Below, in pieces: positions 34,127 to 44,416 of a DNA stretch of 64,000 nt. The position numbers and the translations under genes are program-made. Under the pieces are notes generated by a model. It worked only from the letters and a program-made list of their open reading frames with translations. It ran no database searches and was not told the DNA's origin. The first letter of the stretch is position 1, and every line of letters begins with the position of its first letter. The stretch comes from Henriciella sp. (lineage in GTDB: Bacteria > Pseudomonadota > Alphaproteobacteria > Caulobacterales > Hyphomonadaceae), in assembly GCA_013213785.1 (NCBI GenBank), contig JABSPZ010000007.1, positions 248,001 to 312,000 of the forward strand. The letters are read 5' to 3'.

Positions 34127-35356
34127 ATGCTGTACACGCTTGTAGAAATGAATCGCGCTGCTCTGGCGCCTATGCGTTTGCTCGCAAAAGGCACGATGCA
34201 AGCGCTCGAGAACCCGCTCAACCCGTTCTCAAATACAAGTCTTGGTCGCTCAGCCCATGCTGCAAGCAGCGTGTTCGAACGCGCGACTCGGTATTATGGC
34301 AAACCGGAATGGCAAATTCTCAGCACTGAGATTGATAGCAAAACACATGCTGTGACGCCGGAAACGAGCTGGTCTACGCCTTGGTGTAACCTTGTCCATT
34401 TCGCGACGGAGGGCGTCGCAAAAGATCGCCCGCGCCTGTTGATCTGCGCCCCCCTCTCCGGCCATTTCGCGACTCTGCTCCGCGGCACTGTTGAAGCCTT
34501 TCTGCCAACGCACGAGGTGTACATCACCGATTGGACTGATGCGAAAATGGCACCGGTCTGGTTCGGCCGGTTTGATCTTGATGACTATATCGATCACGTC
34601 CGCAGCGCGCTTCAGCACATTGGCGGCGGTGCGCACGTGGTTGCGGTCTGTCAGCCTGGACCTGCCGCGCTTGCTGCCATCTCCATGATGGCAGAAGAAG
34701 CCGACGAGGCTTTACCTGCAACAATGACGTTCATGGGCTCGCCGATCGATGCCCGTAAATCGCCAACCGTTCCAAACCTGCTTGCAGAAGAGCGCAGTTT
34801 CGAGTGGTTCAAAGACAAGATGATCTACACCGTGCCGGCGCCTTGGCCTGGCATGATGCGGCGTGTCTATCCGGGCTTTGTCCAGCTCACCAGCTTTATG
34901 CATATGAATTGGGACCGCCACGTCGATGCTCAGGCGCGCTTTTTCGAACACTTGGTCGAAGGCGACGAGGATAGCGCAGAAAAGCACCGCACCTTCTACG
35001 ACGAGTACCTCTCCGTCTTAGACCTAACGGAAGAGTTTTATTTGCAGACGATCCGACGGGTCTTCCGTGAACACCGACTCGCGCGCGGGACGTTCAGATA
35101 TCGCGGCGAACGCCTAATCAATCCCGGCGCGATCAAATCCGTCGGCCTCATGACGGTTGAGGGCGAAAAAGACGACATTTCCGGCATCGGCCAAACCCAG
35201 GCGGCACATGACCTTTGCACCGGCATCCCGGAAAATATGCAAATTGACTATATCCAACCCGGTGTCGGCCACTATGGCGTTTTCAATGGCAAGCGATTCC
35301 AAGAGGAAATTGTTCCCCGGATCAACGCATTCCAAGACATGATCGCGGGACTTTAG
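34127..35356 (+). CDS. phaZ: Intracellular polyhydroxyalkanoate depolymerase
   Basis: 409 residues from the ATG at 34127, giving the family start MLYTLVEMNRAALAPMRL. The longer frame to 33986 is not supported. The nucleophile is a cysteine, as in the PhaZ1 group: Cys175 in VAVCQPGPAAL. The acid is the Asp in EKDDISGIGQT and the base the His in GVGHYGVFNG. NPLNPFSNT and HFATEG segments also fit. It degrades stored polyhydroxybutyrate. A short hairpin TATGCCT / AGGCATA follows at 35375-35395. Confidence 0.9.
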   Translation: MLYTLVEMNRAALAPMRLLAKGTMQALENPLNPFSNTSLGRSAHAASSVFERATRYYGKPEWQILSTEIDSKTHAVTPETSWSTPWCNLVHFATEGVAKDRPRLLICAPLSGHFATLLRGTVEAFLPTHEVYITDWTDAKMAPVWFGRFDLDDYIDHVRSALQHIGGGAHVVAVCQPGPAALAAISMMAEEADEALPATMTFMGSPIDARKSPTVPNLLAEERSFEWFKDKMIYTVPAPWPGMMRRVYPGFVQLTSFMHMNWDRHVDAQARFFEHLVEGDEDSAEKHRTFYDEYLSVLDLTEEFYLQTIRRVFREHRLARGTFRYRGERLINPGAIKSVGLMTVEGEKDDISGIGQTQAAHDLCTGIPENMQIDYIQPGVGHYGVFNGKRFQEEIVPRINAFQDMIAGL

Positions 35357-35374
35357 TACAAATTCACCGCAAAA

Positions 35375-35395
35375 TATGCCTACCTTGAAGGCATA
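35375..35395 (+). terminator. Possible terminator hairpin after phaZ
   Basis: TATGCCT and AGGCATA pair perfectly around a seven-base loop, 19 bases past the stop. No strong T-tract follows, so termination is uncertain; it could also be an operator-like dyad. Confidence 0.3.
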
Positions 35396-35554
35396 CTGTT
35401 CGATCTTTAGGCGCTCGCCGCAGAGATCGCGCTATTCCTATTGAGTATATCTTTTTCTGTTTGAAATTTAGTTGCAGCTGGAAATAGTTGGAACACGCAC
35501 AGCAAGTCACTCCTGTCAGTGACCTTGAGTGCTCGGTCTGAGCTGGGCGCGTCC

Positions 35555-36904
35555 TCACGTTCCTTTCGCAGTTGAGGCACGTGACCGGCTCAGACCGTAA
35601 GTTATCACTCCGGTCACAATCAAACCCAAGCTCACAGCAACTTCTTGCGGACGCTCAATCGCAACATAGGCGAGCGTCCAAATCGTCAACACCAAGTACA
35701 CCATAGGCAAAAAGGGATAGAGCGGAACGCGGAACGGGCGTGCGAGGTTGGGTTGCCGCCACCGCAACACATAAAGGCCGAGAACCGCGAACAAGCTATT
35801 CAAGGCGAGCGTGAAGCCAGCAAACACAAGAACTTGGTCAAACGTAGCGGTGATAACGAAGAGCAACGCCAGCCCAGACTGAACCATGACCGCTGTTGTC
35901 GGCATGCCGTCCGAGTTCGATTTTGCAAGAAACCTGAAGGCGCGAATATCCTGCCCGACCACCTGAAGAACGCGGGGGCCCGCAATCGTCATTGCCGACA
36001 CTGTCGAGATTAGCAAGATCCCTAATATAGCGCCTGTAAACATCGCGCCCGTTTGGCCAAACACGTAGCGCGCCGCAATGACGCCAACCTCAACCTCGCC
36101 AACCAATAGCTCCATCGGCGTGGTGAGCAGGAACACCGCGTTCAGCAGGATATAGAGCAACATCACCCCAAACGCCCCGGCAAACAGAACGCGCGGCAAG
36201 CTCCGCTGAGGGGTCTCCAGTTCGTCTGTCAAATAGGTGGCGACATTCCAGCCGGTATAGGCATAGCTCACATAGATCAACGAAACCGCGAACGCGCCGG
36301 ATGTCATTGCGCCAACATCGCCCGCCGCTGGCAAGAGGCTCACGGGCTGATAGTCCGCCACAAGGATGAGACCTGCCGCGCTGATTACAATAATCGTCGC
36401 AACTTTGATCGCCGTGAAAATGCTCTGAAAGGTCCCGCTGGTCTCTCGCTGACGCGTATGGATCAGGGTTAGGATGACAATCAGCGCCACGGCGAGGCCG
36501 CGTTCCACCCAATTGGTCATCTGCTCCGGCGCATCCGGCAAAAGAGAGGAGGTTGTATAGGCGCCAAACGTCATCGCCGCCAACGCGACCGGGGCTGAAA
36601 AGCCAACCGTCGACGAGACCCAGCCCGACACAAATCCCGCACCAGGATGATAGATGCGGCCCAGGAAGTTATACTCGCCACCCGACCGGGGCAGCGCCGC
36701 ACCAAGCTCCGCGTAAGAGAGCGCGCCGCAGATCGCAACGATGCCGCCGACAATCCAAAGCATAATTAGCGCGAAGCCTGACTGCAGGGTCACCAGCTGA
36801 AAGCCAAGACTGGTGAAAACACCCGTCCCAATCATGTTTGCGACCACAACGGCCAAAGCGGTCATCGGAGAGAAGTAAGTTTTCATCTGCCTAGCCGTAA
36901 TCAT
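35555..36904 (-). CDS. APC-family amino acid permease
   Basis: 449 residues with about 12 membrane helices. The N-terminal VVANMIGTGVFTSLG and GALSYAELGAALPRSGGEYNFLGRIY are APC signatures (substrate-binding unwound helix 1 and the helix 2-3 motif). The C-terminal YVLRWRQPNLARPFRVPLYPF is also typical. The closest groups are basic amino acid and LAT-type exchangers, but the substrate is not certain. It starts 12 bases from the divergent AraC-like gene, so the promoters must lie inside the neighbouring genes or overlap. Confidence 0.88.
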   Translation of the reverse strand: MITARQMKTYFSPMTALAVVVANMIGTGVFTSLGFQLVTLQSGFALIMLWIVGGIVAICGALSYAELGAALPRSGGEYNFLGRIYHPGAGFVSGWVSSTVGFSAPVALAAMTFGAYTTSSLLPDAPEQMTNWVERGLAVALIVILTLIHTRQRETSGTFQSIFTAIKVATIIVISAAGLILVADYQPVSLLPAAGDVGAMTSGAFAVSLIYVSYAYTGWNVATYLTDELETPQRSLPRVLFAGAFGVMLLYILLNAVFLLTTPMELLVGEVEVGVIAARYVFGQTGAMFTGAILGILLISTVSAMTIAGPRVLQVVGQDIRAFRFLAKSNSDGMPTTAVMVQSGLALLFVITATFDQVLVFAGFTLALNSLFAVLGLYVLRWRQPNLARPFRVPLYPFLPMVYLVLTIWTLAYVAIERPQEVAVSLGLIVTGVITYGLSRSRASTAKGT

Positions 36905-36916
36905 TCCTGCACCAGC

Positions 36917-37945
36917 TTGTCTACTCAGGACGAGGGGCGCGGCATCATCGAAGTGCCCTCATCCCATGTGCGGGATGCTGTGGGACGTTTATTTGACATC
37001 ACGCCTCTATCGTCGCGCAGCAATTCCGGAATTCATCGCAGTCGGAATTGGTATGCGGAACACTGCATATTCACACAACTTGAGGCGGACGCATTCGCGG
37101 TCCGCCGCACCAAAAGCCAAGTCGCAAATGGCGAGCATCTTGTTTATGTACACCGTTTCATCAAGGGCCACCTCCGCGGCCGGTTAGGCGATTTGAATAT
37201 AGATCGTGAACCTGGGCACATCTATCTGCTCGATCAAGCGAGCTATGTGGAATGCGTGCAGCGACCCGCAACCGTCCAAACCGCTTTTATTCCGAAATCC
37301 GCACTCGGTTTTGACCCCGACAAACATCCCCCATTGTCAAAGCTACCTATAGATAGTGGGATCGGTCGTGTCCTGAATTCTCTATTTGATCAGATCTTTC
37401 ATGGCCTCCTTCAGGACGATGTGATCGAATACGCAACGTTCAATCAGTTTATCGCGTGCCTCAAACTCGGATTGAGTACCTCACCAAATGAAGGCGACAT
37501 TCGCATGCAAGCACGGCACGCTATGCGCAATGCGATCTCGCAACACATCGAGCGCAACCTCGAAAACTGGGATCTCGGCGTATCAGAGATCTTGAATAAT
37601 TTTGGGGCGTCTCGTGCCTCTCTGTACCGCATTTTCGAGGATCGAGGCGGGGTGAGGCAGTTCATAAGCGACCGCCGACTGCTTCGCGCTGTGCTCGATA
37701 TTTCTAAAGGCCCTCTGTTGCGAGGCGCCATTTCGGATGTCGCTGAAAAGTGGGGATTCTCATCTGGCGCCAACTTCAATCGCTCTGTTCGAAGAGAGTT
37801 CGGGGTGGCCCCAGGGTCGCTCATCAACTTGCCTGAAGACGACGTCTTAGACCTCACTAACCGTTCAAAATTGAACGCCTATTGGTCGACTGTCAATAAT
37901 TCCATCGAACGTATTGCGCGGCCTGATCTTCTCGTTGCCAGTTAA
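36917..37945 (+). CDS. AraC-type transcriptional regulator
   Basis: 342 residues from a TTG; no clear ribosome site, and a GTG at 36953 is an alternative. The N-terminal half looks like the AraC-binding-like domain (LEADAFAVRRTKSQ, VHRFIKGHLRGRLG, GHIYLLDQASYVECVQ). The C-terminal helix-turn-helix pair is present in weak form (DLGVSEILNNFGASRASLYRIFEDRGGVRQFISDRRL, then AISDVAEKWGFSSGANFNRSVRREFGVAP). It probably regulates the divergent permease; this rests on arrangement only. Confidence 0.78.
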   Translation: MSTQDEGRGIIEVPSSHVRDAVGRLFDITPLSSRSNSGIHRSRNWYAEHCIFTQLEADAFAVRRTKSQVANGEHLVYVHRFIKGHLRGRLGDLNIDREPGHIYLLDQASYVECVQRPATVQTAFIPKSALGFDPDKHPPLSKLPIDSGIGRVLNSLFDQIFHGLLQDDVIEYATFNQFIACLKLGLSTSPNEGDIRMQARHAMRNAISQHIERNLENWDLGVSEILNNFGASRASLYRIFEDRGGVRQFISDRRLLRAVLDISKGPLLRGAISDVAEKWGFSSGANFNRSVRREFGVAPGSLINLPEDDVLDLTNRSKLNAYWSTVNNSIERIARPDLLVAS

Positions 37946-38004
37946 CCCCCTACCCTCAAACGCGACTCGCCGCTAATACTCCTCGTTCAACGAAGGATGA
38001 GCCT

Positions 38005-40809
38005 ATGCCGAGCGCCCCGATCAATTCTGACAGCCATCTCTATTTGATTGATGCGAGCGCTTACATCTTCCGCGCCTATCACGCCTTGCCGCCTCTGACG
38101 CGGGCTTCTGACGGGCTACCCGTCGGTGCCGTTTCTGGTTTTTGCAACATGCTGTGGAAGCTGCTGGAAGACCTAAAAGGCGACGATCGACCGACCCACT
38201 TCGCTTGCGTATTCGATAAGTCTTCTTACACGTTCCGAAACGAGATGTTCCCGGACTATAAGGCCAATCGATCAGAACCGCCGGAGGATTTGCGCCCGCA
38301 ATTCCCGCTGGTTCGCGAGGCCGCGATCGCTTTCCACACGCATGCGCTCGAACTTGAAGGCTATGAAGCTGATGATTTGATGGCGACCTATGCCCGCCAA
38401 GCCGAGGCCAAAGGCGCGCGCGTGACCATCGTCTCTTCAGACAAAGATCTGATGCAGCTTGTCACTGACAAGATCTCCATGCTCGACACGATGAAGAATA
38501 AGCACATCAGCCACGAGCAAGTGGTTGAGAAGTTCGGCGTTGGCCCAGACAAGGTGATCGATATCCAATCCCTCGCGGGCGACAGCGTCGATAACATCCC
38601 GGGCGCACCTGGAATTGGCGTTAAAACCGCTGCGACCCTGATCACAGAGTACGGCGATCTAGATACGCTTTTGGCGCGCGCCGAGGAAATCAAACAACCG
38701 AAGCGCCGCCAAACCCTCATCGATCATGCAGATCAGATCCGCATGTCACGAGACTTGGTAACCTTGAAAGAAGACGTGCCGGTCGAAGTTCCGCTGGAAG
38801 AGCTCGCTGTCGCGGACCCTGATCCAAAAACGCTGATCGACTTCCTGGAAAAGATGGAGTTCCGCACGATCACGCGCCGCGTGAAAGAAACGCTGGAGCT
38901 GGAAGGCGCACTTCCAGAAGAGGCCGCAGAGGCAGACCAGGCCCCCATCGATCGCAGCGCTTATGTCTGTATCCGCGATTTTGATACGCTCGAAGACTGG
39001 ATCAGCCGGGCCGCAGCACAAGGCTATGTCGCCGTCGACACCGAGACCGACGCTCTGGACGCGCATGAATCTGGCCTGGTTGGGGTCTCGCTGGCACTTG
39101 CGCCTGGAGAGGCCTGCTATATCCCCCTCGCCCATGTTGATCCGGACAGCGATCCAGCCGCCGCGTCGGGCGATATGTTTGGCGCCGATCCACCGCGTCA
39201 GATCAACAAGGACAAAGCCCTCGAAACCTTGAAGGCCCTGTTTGAAAATGATGCGGTCCTGAAGATCGGGCACAATTTCAAATATGATGTCACCGTCCTC
39301 GCGCGCTACGGCATTCAAGTCGCGCCGATGGATGACACGATCTTGCTCAGCTTTGTGATGAATGCGGGTAAGCACAATCACGGCATGGATGAGCTATCGG
39401 AGCGCTACTTCCATCATACCCCGCTCTCGTTCAAAGACGTGTGCGGCACAGGCAAGAAGCAAATCACGTTTGACCGTGTGCCGCTGGACCGCGCGACTGA
39501 ATATGCCGCTGAGGATGCCGACGTGACGCTGCGCCTCTGGCTCGACAGTAAATCGCGTCTGCACAAAGAGCGCGTCACCACGGTTTACGAGACGCTGGAA
39601 CGCCCTTTGGTGCACGTCCTGTCGAGCATGGAAGCCAACGGTATCAAGGTCGACCGCGACCACCTCTCGCGGCTGTCGGCTGAGTTTAATCAGTCTATGG
39701 CCCGCTATGAGGCCGAGGCTTATGAGCTCGCCGGCCATGAGTTTAATCTCGGCAGTCCAAAACAGCTGGGCGAGATCCTGTTCGACGAAATGGGCTTGGA
39801 AGGCGGCAAGAAAACCAAGACCGGCGCCTGGCAAACGGGCGCCGACATTCTCGAAGACTTGGCCGCCGAAGGCCATGACCTGCCCCGCGCTGTCATCAAT
39901 TGGCGGACCGTCTCAAAACTGCGGTCCACCTATACCGAGACCCTTCAGCAACAAATCAGCCCGCGCACAGGCCGTGTTCATACCAATTACGGCATGACCG
40001 GCGCGCAAACGGGGCGGCTTTCCTCGAACGATCCGAACCTGCAGAACATTCCAATCCGAACTGAAGAAGGCCGCAAGATCCGCGAAGCCTTCATCCCGGA
40101 GCCTGGCAATGTTCTGATCAGCGCCGACTATAGCCAGATCGAATTGCGCCTGCTCGCCCATATTGCTGAAATTGATGCGCTGAAAGACGCTTTCAATCAG
40201 GGGCTCGATATCCATGCCATGACGGCCAGCGAGATGTTCGATACGCCGATCGAAGGCATGGATCCGATGATCCGCCGACGCGCCAAGGCGATCAATTTCG
40301 GGATCATTTACGGCATTTCTGCCTTCGGGCTTGCGCGTCAGCTGTCTATCCCGCGCGATGAAGCGTCGGCTTATATCAAAACCTATTTCAAACGCTTCCC
40401 GGGCATCAAAGCCTATATGGACGAGACCAAGAAATATGCCGCTGAGCATGAGCGGGTCGAGACGATCTTCGGGCGCGTGCTGCATTTGAAGGGTATCAAG
40501 TCCAAAGGTCCGCAGCGCGGTTTTGCCGAACGCCAAGCCATCAATGCGCCAATCCAAGGCTCAGCCGCAGACATCATCAAGCGGGCCATGATCCAAATGC
40601 CAGGTGCTCTCGATAAAGCGGGACTTAGCGCCAAGATGCTCCTTCAGGTGCATGACGAACTAATCTTTGAAGCGCCGGAGAGCGAAGCGGAGAAAACGAT
40701 TGAGGTCGTCCGCACCACGATGGAGCGAGCCCCGCTACCGGCTCTAAGCCTTAGCGTGCCATTGGTAGTCGAAGCCGATACCGGAATGAACTGGGCCGAG
40801 GCGCATTAG
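38005..40809 (+). CDS. polA: DNA polymerase I
   Basis: 934 residues with AAGGA before the ATG. Three domains are all intact. The 5'-3' exonuclease has YIFRAYHALPPL, GYEADDLMATYA and VTDKISMLD with SLAGDSVDNIPG. The 3'-5' proofreading domain has VAVDTETDALDAHE, GHNFKYDVTVLARYG and YAAEDADVTLRLW, so all metal ligands remain. The polymerase has MTGAQTGRLSSNDPNLQNIPIR, SADYSQIELRLLAHIA, RRRAKAINFGIIYGIS and VHDELIFEAPE. It fills gaps in repair and removes Okazaki primers. Its stop overlaps the convergent S9 peptidase gene by four bases. Confidence 0.97.
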   Translation: MPSAPINSDSHLYLIDASAYIFRAYHALPPLTRASDGLPVGAVSGFCNMLWKLLEDLKGDDRPTHFACVFDKSSYTFRNEMFPDYKANRSEPPEDLRPQFPLVREAAIAFHTHALELEGYEADDLMATYARQAEAKGARVTIVSSDKDLMQLVTDKISMLDTMKNKHISHEQVVEKFGVGPDKVIDIQSLAGDSVDNIPGAPGIGVKTAATLITEYGDLDTLLARAEEIKQPKRRQTLIDHADQIRMSRDLVTLKEDVPVEVPLEELAVADPDPKTLIDFLEKMEFRTITRRVKETLELEGALPEEAAEADQAPIDRSAYVCIRDFDTLEDWISRAAAQGYVAVDTETDALDAHESGLVGVSLALAPGEACYIPLAHVDPDSDPAAASGDMFGADPPRQINKDKALETLKALFENDAVLKIGHNFKYDVTVLARYGIQVAPMDDTILLSFVMNAGKHNHGMDELSERYFHHTPLSFKDVCGTGKKQITFDRVPLDRATEYAAEDADVTLRLWLDSKSRLHKERVTTVYETLERPLVHVLSSMEANGIKVDRDHLSRLSAEFNQSMARYEAEAYELAGHEFNLGSPKQLGEILFDEMGLEGGKKTKTGAWQTGADILEDLAAEGHDLPRAVINWRTVSKLRSTYTETLQQQISPRTGRVHTNYGMTGAQTGRLSSNDPNLQNIPIRTEEGRKIREAFIPEPGNVLISADYSQIELRLLAHIAEIDALKDAFNQGLDIHAMTASEMFDTPIEGMDPMIRRRAKAINFGIIYGISAFGLARQLSIPRDEASAYIKTYFKRFPGIKAYMDETKKYAAEHERVETIFGRVLHLKGIKSKGPQRGFAERQAINAPIQGSAADIIKRAMIQMPGALDKAGLSAKMLLQVHDELIFEAPESEAEKTIEVVRTTMERAPLPALSLSVPLVVEADTGMNWAEAH

Positions 40810-42812
40810 TCCACTGGGTGATGCATCTCTAGAAAGCTCAGCGTTTCGGTCAGCACTTGCAAGCGCGAGTCTGTGCTGGACAAGAAGTGGTCGTCTCCGT
40901 CAATTTCTGCGTAGCGGAAATTGGATTGTGACTCGAGCTTCCTGTTCATCGCCCGAGACTGTGAAACAGGGACAACGGTATCCTCGCGTCCGTGCATCAA
41001 AAGCATCGCAGCGGTAAACTCGCCGCTTCGGTCTAAAGGCGTCATCGCCGTTCGCGCGTCGTCCGAGAGCTTATACTGATCGCCCATATACTGTTCCCAA
41101 TAAGCGAAGCCGATGCCATCCCGGTCATAGGATCCAACCAAGCTGCTCGGGTTAGAAACGCCGTTTATCGAAACCAAACACTGCACACCTTGAGGATCGT
41201 GCAGGTCGGTCATCATCGCAGCATAGCCTCCATAGCTCGCTCCGATCACGCAATACTCGTCGCCAGCCGCCAAGCCAGCACCTTGCGCCCATTTCGCGGC
41301 ATCGACGATATCTTCAATCATTTTACCGCCAAACTCGCCGAAGCCCGCGTCGCGATAGGCTTGGCCGTACCCGGCAGAGCCCCGAAAATTAGGCTGGAGC
41401 ACCAGATATCCCTGCGAAGCAATCGCTTGGGCCAACCAATCATAATGCGCTGTATCGCGCGCTTCTGGTCCACCGTGCGGTAGCAAAACCATTGGAAGCG
41501 GCCCTTCCGACGCACCGGGAGGCGTGGTCATGTAGCCGTATAGTGTCATGCCGTCTCTCGCTGCATATTCAAAAGACTGCACCTGACCGAGCGGTTCACC
41601 CTCCAGCCAAGGCGCTTCGCCACCGATTGGCGAAATCGACGGCTCTTCCAAATCATACAGAAAAAACTGATCCGGGCGCCCTGCAGTAATTGCCCGAATG
41701 GTGAAAAGCGTTCGATCTTTTGACCAGGATGTCAGGATGACACTGTCCGCCTGGAGGGCGTCTTTGGTTTCTTGGGCGATTTGGTCGAACGGCGCACTGA
41801 TATATACGTCCTGGCGCAGATCATCCGTATAGCGATACCCAATCACCTCATTCGTGAAGGGATCCTGGAATGTCGCGACGCGACCAATATGCTCTTCGTT
41901 ATACGTAACTTCGGAAATGGCGCCATCCAGCAGGGAAAGGTGATATAGGCCATAGCGTGTCTCATCATCGAAGCTCACGATGAGGCTCTCTTTACTGTCC
42001 CCGAGTCCGGCGACGTAGAACGGCAAAAGTTGAGCATCTGGTTCTTGGAAGACTGTTTTGCGCCCATCGAGCGTGCTGATGACTTCAAAGTTTTGGTTCT
42101 TCGGATTCCAATCCAGCAAAGCAAGGCGTTCGCCGCTCGCATCGTAAACAGCTCCAAACGTGTCGCCCGAAAAGGACTCTTTCACTTTCGCTTGGCCGGA
42201 TTTTAGATCGACATCATAAACGATAAAGCTCTTGGCCCCGGCCGACTTATTGAGCCGCGATCCGGTGGACTCGCTCGTTCCGGATCCAAACGAAATAGAC
42301 GACTGTATTTTACCCGGATCGTTGACCAGCCGAGACTCGATATAGGTCAAGTCCGCAAATCCCCCGACATTCTTGAGCAGGATCGCAGTTTTCTCGGTCT
42401 TTAGACTGTAGGACACCATCCGGCGGATATTGTAATCTCTCAGACCACTTGATGTGTTGAGGCGTTCAAAAGTCTCTAACTCGTAGATTAAGTAGTCATC
42501 GCTCCCCCAAAGCACATTCTGGATACGTCCTTCTTCAGGCGGCAGAATGAGACGAGGTTTTGCAGTCCCATCGAGCTCATAAATACAAACCCCGCGCACC
42601 CCGGTTGGACTGCACCCCAATGCCAAGTGCGCGCCATTTGGAGACACTTGCGCGCTCCACGTCGCAGGCATGGTCCCAAACTTTTCCGGAACCGTCTGTG
42701 CACTTGCGGCCGCGCACACACCAATGGATGCCGCGGTCCAGCACAGGGCTTGAACAACGCGCTTTGGTAAAACCCGCTGACGCGCAAATTGCATAAGTTT
42801 TTTGATCATCAT
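40806..42812 (-). CDS. Secreted S9-family (prolyl oligopeptidase-like) serine peptidase
   Basis: 668 residues. A signal peptide ends near AAASAQT (about residue 40). The middle is a beta-propeller-like region, and the C-terminal alpha/beta hydrolase has the catalytic Ser in VIGASYGGYAAMM, Asp in MHGREDTVVPVSQS and His in IDGDDHFLSS. Conserved LPHGGPEARDTAHYDWLAQ and QPNFRGSAGYG flank the oxyanion hole. It probably cleaves peptides in the periplasm or outside the cell. It is monocistronic and overlaps polA by four bases. Confidence 0.9.
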   Translation of the reverse strand: MMIKKLMQFARQRVLPKRVVQALCWTAASIGVCAAASAQTVPEKFGTMPATWSAQVSPNGAHLALGCSPTGVRGVCIYELDGTAKPRLILPPEEGRIQNVLWGSDDYLIYELETFERLNTSSGLRDYNIRRMVSYSLKTEKTAILLKNVGGFADLTYIESRLVNDPGKIQSSISFGSGTSESTGSRLNKSAGAKSFIVYDVDLKSGQAKVKESFSGDTFGAVYDASGERLALLDWNPKNQNFEVISTLDGRKTVFQEPDAQLLPFYVAGLGDSKESLIVSFDDETRYGLYHLSLLDGAISEVTYNEEHIGRVATFQDPFTNEVIGYRYTDDLRQDVYISAPFDQIAQETKDALQADSVILTSWSKDRTLFTIRAITAGRPDQFFLYDLEEPSISPIGGEAPWLEGEPLGQVQSFEYAARDGMTLYGYMTTPPGASEGPLPMVLLPHGGPEARDTAHYDWLAQAIASQGYLVLQPNFRGSAGYGQAYRDAGFGEFGGKMIEDIVDAAKWAQGAGLAAGDEYCVIGASYGGYAAMMTDLHDPQGVQCLVSINGVSNPSSLVGSYDRDGIGFAYWEQYMGDQYKLSDDARTAMTPLDRSGEFTAAMLLMHGREDTVVPVSQSRAMNRKLESQSNFRYAEIDGDDHFLSSTDSRLQVLTETLSFLEMHHPVD

Positions 42813-42920
42813 CGAAACAAACGTCCCCCGAAAGACAGAATCGAAAATTCACTCTGCACTTGTGAGCAGCGGGATCAAGTCGATAGCAAGACTTGCGGCG
42901 TTAAAAATGCGAGATCGTCT

Positions 42921-44312
42921 TTATTGCGCGTCAGCAGTATTATTCAAATAAAGGATCAATTCCGCCGCTAGCTCTTCAACGCCGTGATTGCGCGCTGGGG
43001 TAAAGCCAAACCGGGTCAGCACTAGGTTCTGGGAAGGAATCACAAGGACAACCTGACCCTGATACCCGCCCATATAATAGGCGTCCTGCGGAAGCTTTGG
43101 CATCAATCGTTCTCTATCAGGATCTGACGGGTTCTGATTGAGCCAGACCTGAGCGCCATACTCATTTCCCGTCGAAGCCGAGGTCGGTGTCACGAGATAG
43201 TCTATCCAGCCTTCTGGCAAAAGCCGTTCATCGTTCCAAACCCCATCTTGCAAACAGAGCTGGCCGAGGCGCGCCCAGTCGCGAGCAGATGCGTAGAGAT
43301 AAGATGACCCTATAAACGTGCCGTTGCGGTCAGCTTCCATCGTAGCTGTTCGAATGCCGAGCGGACGAAACAGTCTTTGTTGCGAGAACAGATATGCCCC
43401 CCGCAGGGTATCCCCGACTTGCCTGCGAATGATGCCGGAAATGATGTTCGTGGTTCCAGATGAATAAGACCAAATCGTATCCGGTGGTCCGATCAGCGGT
43501 TTAGAAGCAGCATATCCACCAGCATCCGGTTCAATTGAGAGCATACGGGTCACATCGGTCGCGGCGGAATACGTCTCCTCAAACTCCAATCCGCTGCTCA
43601 TTCTCAGCAACTGATCGAGCGTAATTTCTGCGCGTGGGTCGTTCTCAACCTCATACCATTGCGCAACATCCGTCGGTGCCGCGATATCGAGGCGTCCGTC
43701 CTTGACCAATAAGCCGGTCAATAAGGCCGTCACACTCTTGGCCATCGACCAACCAATCAAGGGCGTATCAGTTGTCACGCCCTCAGCATAACGTTCCCCG
43801 ATGAGCTTCCCGTCATGGATGACAACAATTGCCTTGGTGAATCGTGGGCTCTCAGGAGATTCCTCCACGAAGGCATCCGCGAGCATTGCGACGACGTTTG
43901 GATCTAAATCGGGAGCCGCCTGCCCCAAAGGCCACGACACATCAGTCGGGACCGCCAATTCGGGCAACGGTGAGAGTGAGATCTCTGCGCTCTTTTCTCC
44001 CGCAGGCAAAAGGGTGCATCCAATGCCAGGCGTGTAAACCGCGTGGCGTTCAAACAGACCATAAAGCTTGGTGCTGACACGCCCCTCGTCTGGATTTAGG
44101 TCGTAAGACACATTTGCCAGCACACTCGACGCGCCGCTCAAGGCTTGATCCCGCATGATCTCAGGCGAAAAGCCGCTAAGGAAATAGCCGGAGCAAATGT
44201 TCTTTGCTGCATACCCACTACCAGCGCGGGCAATCGAGCCATAGGTCGAATAGACATAGGCTATGGCCGCCGCAGCAACGAAGAGCACCCCGACCAAAAC
44301 TCTCTTGAACAT
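42921..44312 (-). CDS. Serine hydrolase of the beta-lactamase/EstB/NylB family
   Basis: 463 residues. One N-terminal membrane helix or uncleaved signal anchors the protein. The SxxK motif is in WSMAKSVTAL (Ser nucleophile and Lys base), and the Tyr in IWSYSSGTTN takes the place of YxN. NDPRAEITLDQLLRMSSGLEF is the helical motif seen in the 6-aminohexanoate-dimer hydrolase (NylB) group. The extracytoplasmic domain probably hydrolyses an ester or amide; the substrate is unknown. Confidence 0.83.
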   Translation of the reverse strand: MFKRVLVGVLFVAAAAIAYVYSTYGSIARAGSGYAAKNICSGYFLSGFSPEIMRDQALSGASSVLANVSYDLNPDEGRVSTKLYGLFERHAVYTPGIGCTLLPAGEKSAEISLSPLPELAVPTDVSWPLGQAAPDLDPNVVAMLADAFVEESPESPRFTKAIVVIHDGKLIGERYAEGVTTDTPLIGWSMAKSVTALLTGLLVKDGRLDIAAPTDVAQWYEVENDPRAEITLDQLLRMSSGLEFEETYSAATDVTRMLSIEPDAGGYAASKPLIGPPDTIWSYSSGTTNIISGIIRRQVGDTLRGAYLFSQQRLFRPLGIRTATMEADRNGTFIGSSYLYASARDWARLGQLCLQDGVWNDERLLPEGWIDYLVTPTSASTGNEYGAQVWLNQNPSDPDRERLMPKLPQDAYYMGGYQGQVVLVIPSQNLVLTRFGFTPARNHGVEELAAELILYLNNTADAQ

Positions 44313-44416
44313 GCAACACCCTTTGTTTCGCTGAAATCAAAATACCGAAGCATTGGTTTCACGGGTGCGCGGCAAGTTCAACCGTGTGGGCGAGCTGAGA
44401 AGCGCCAGCAAGCGCT

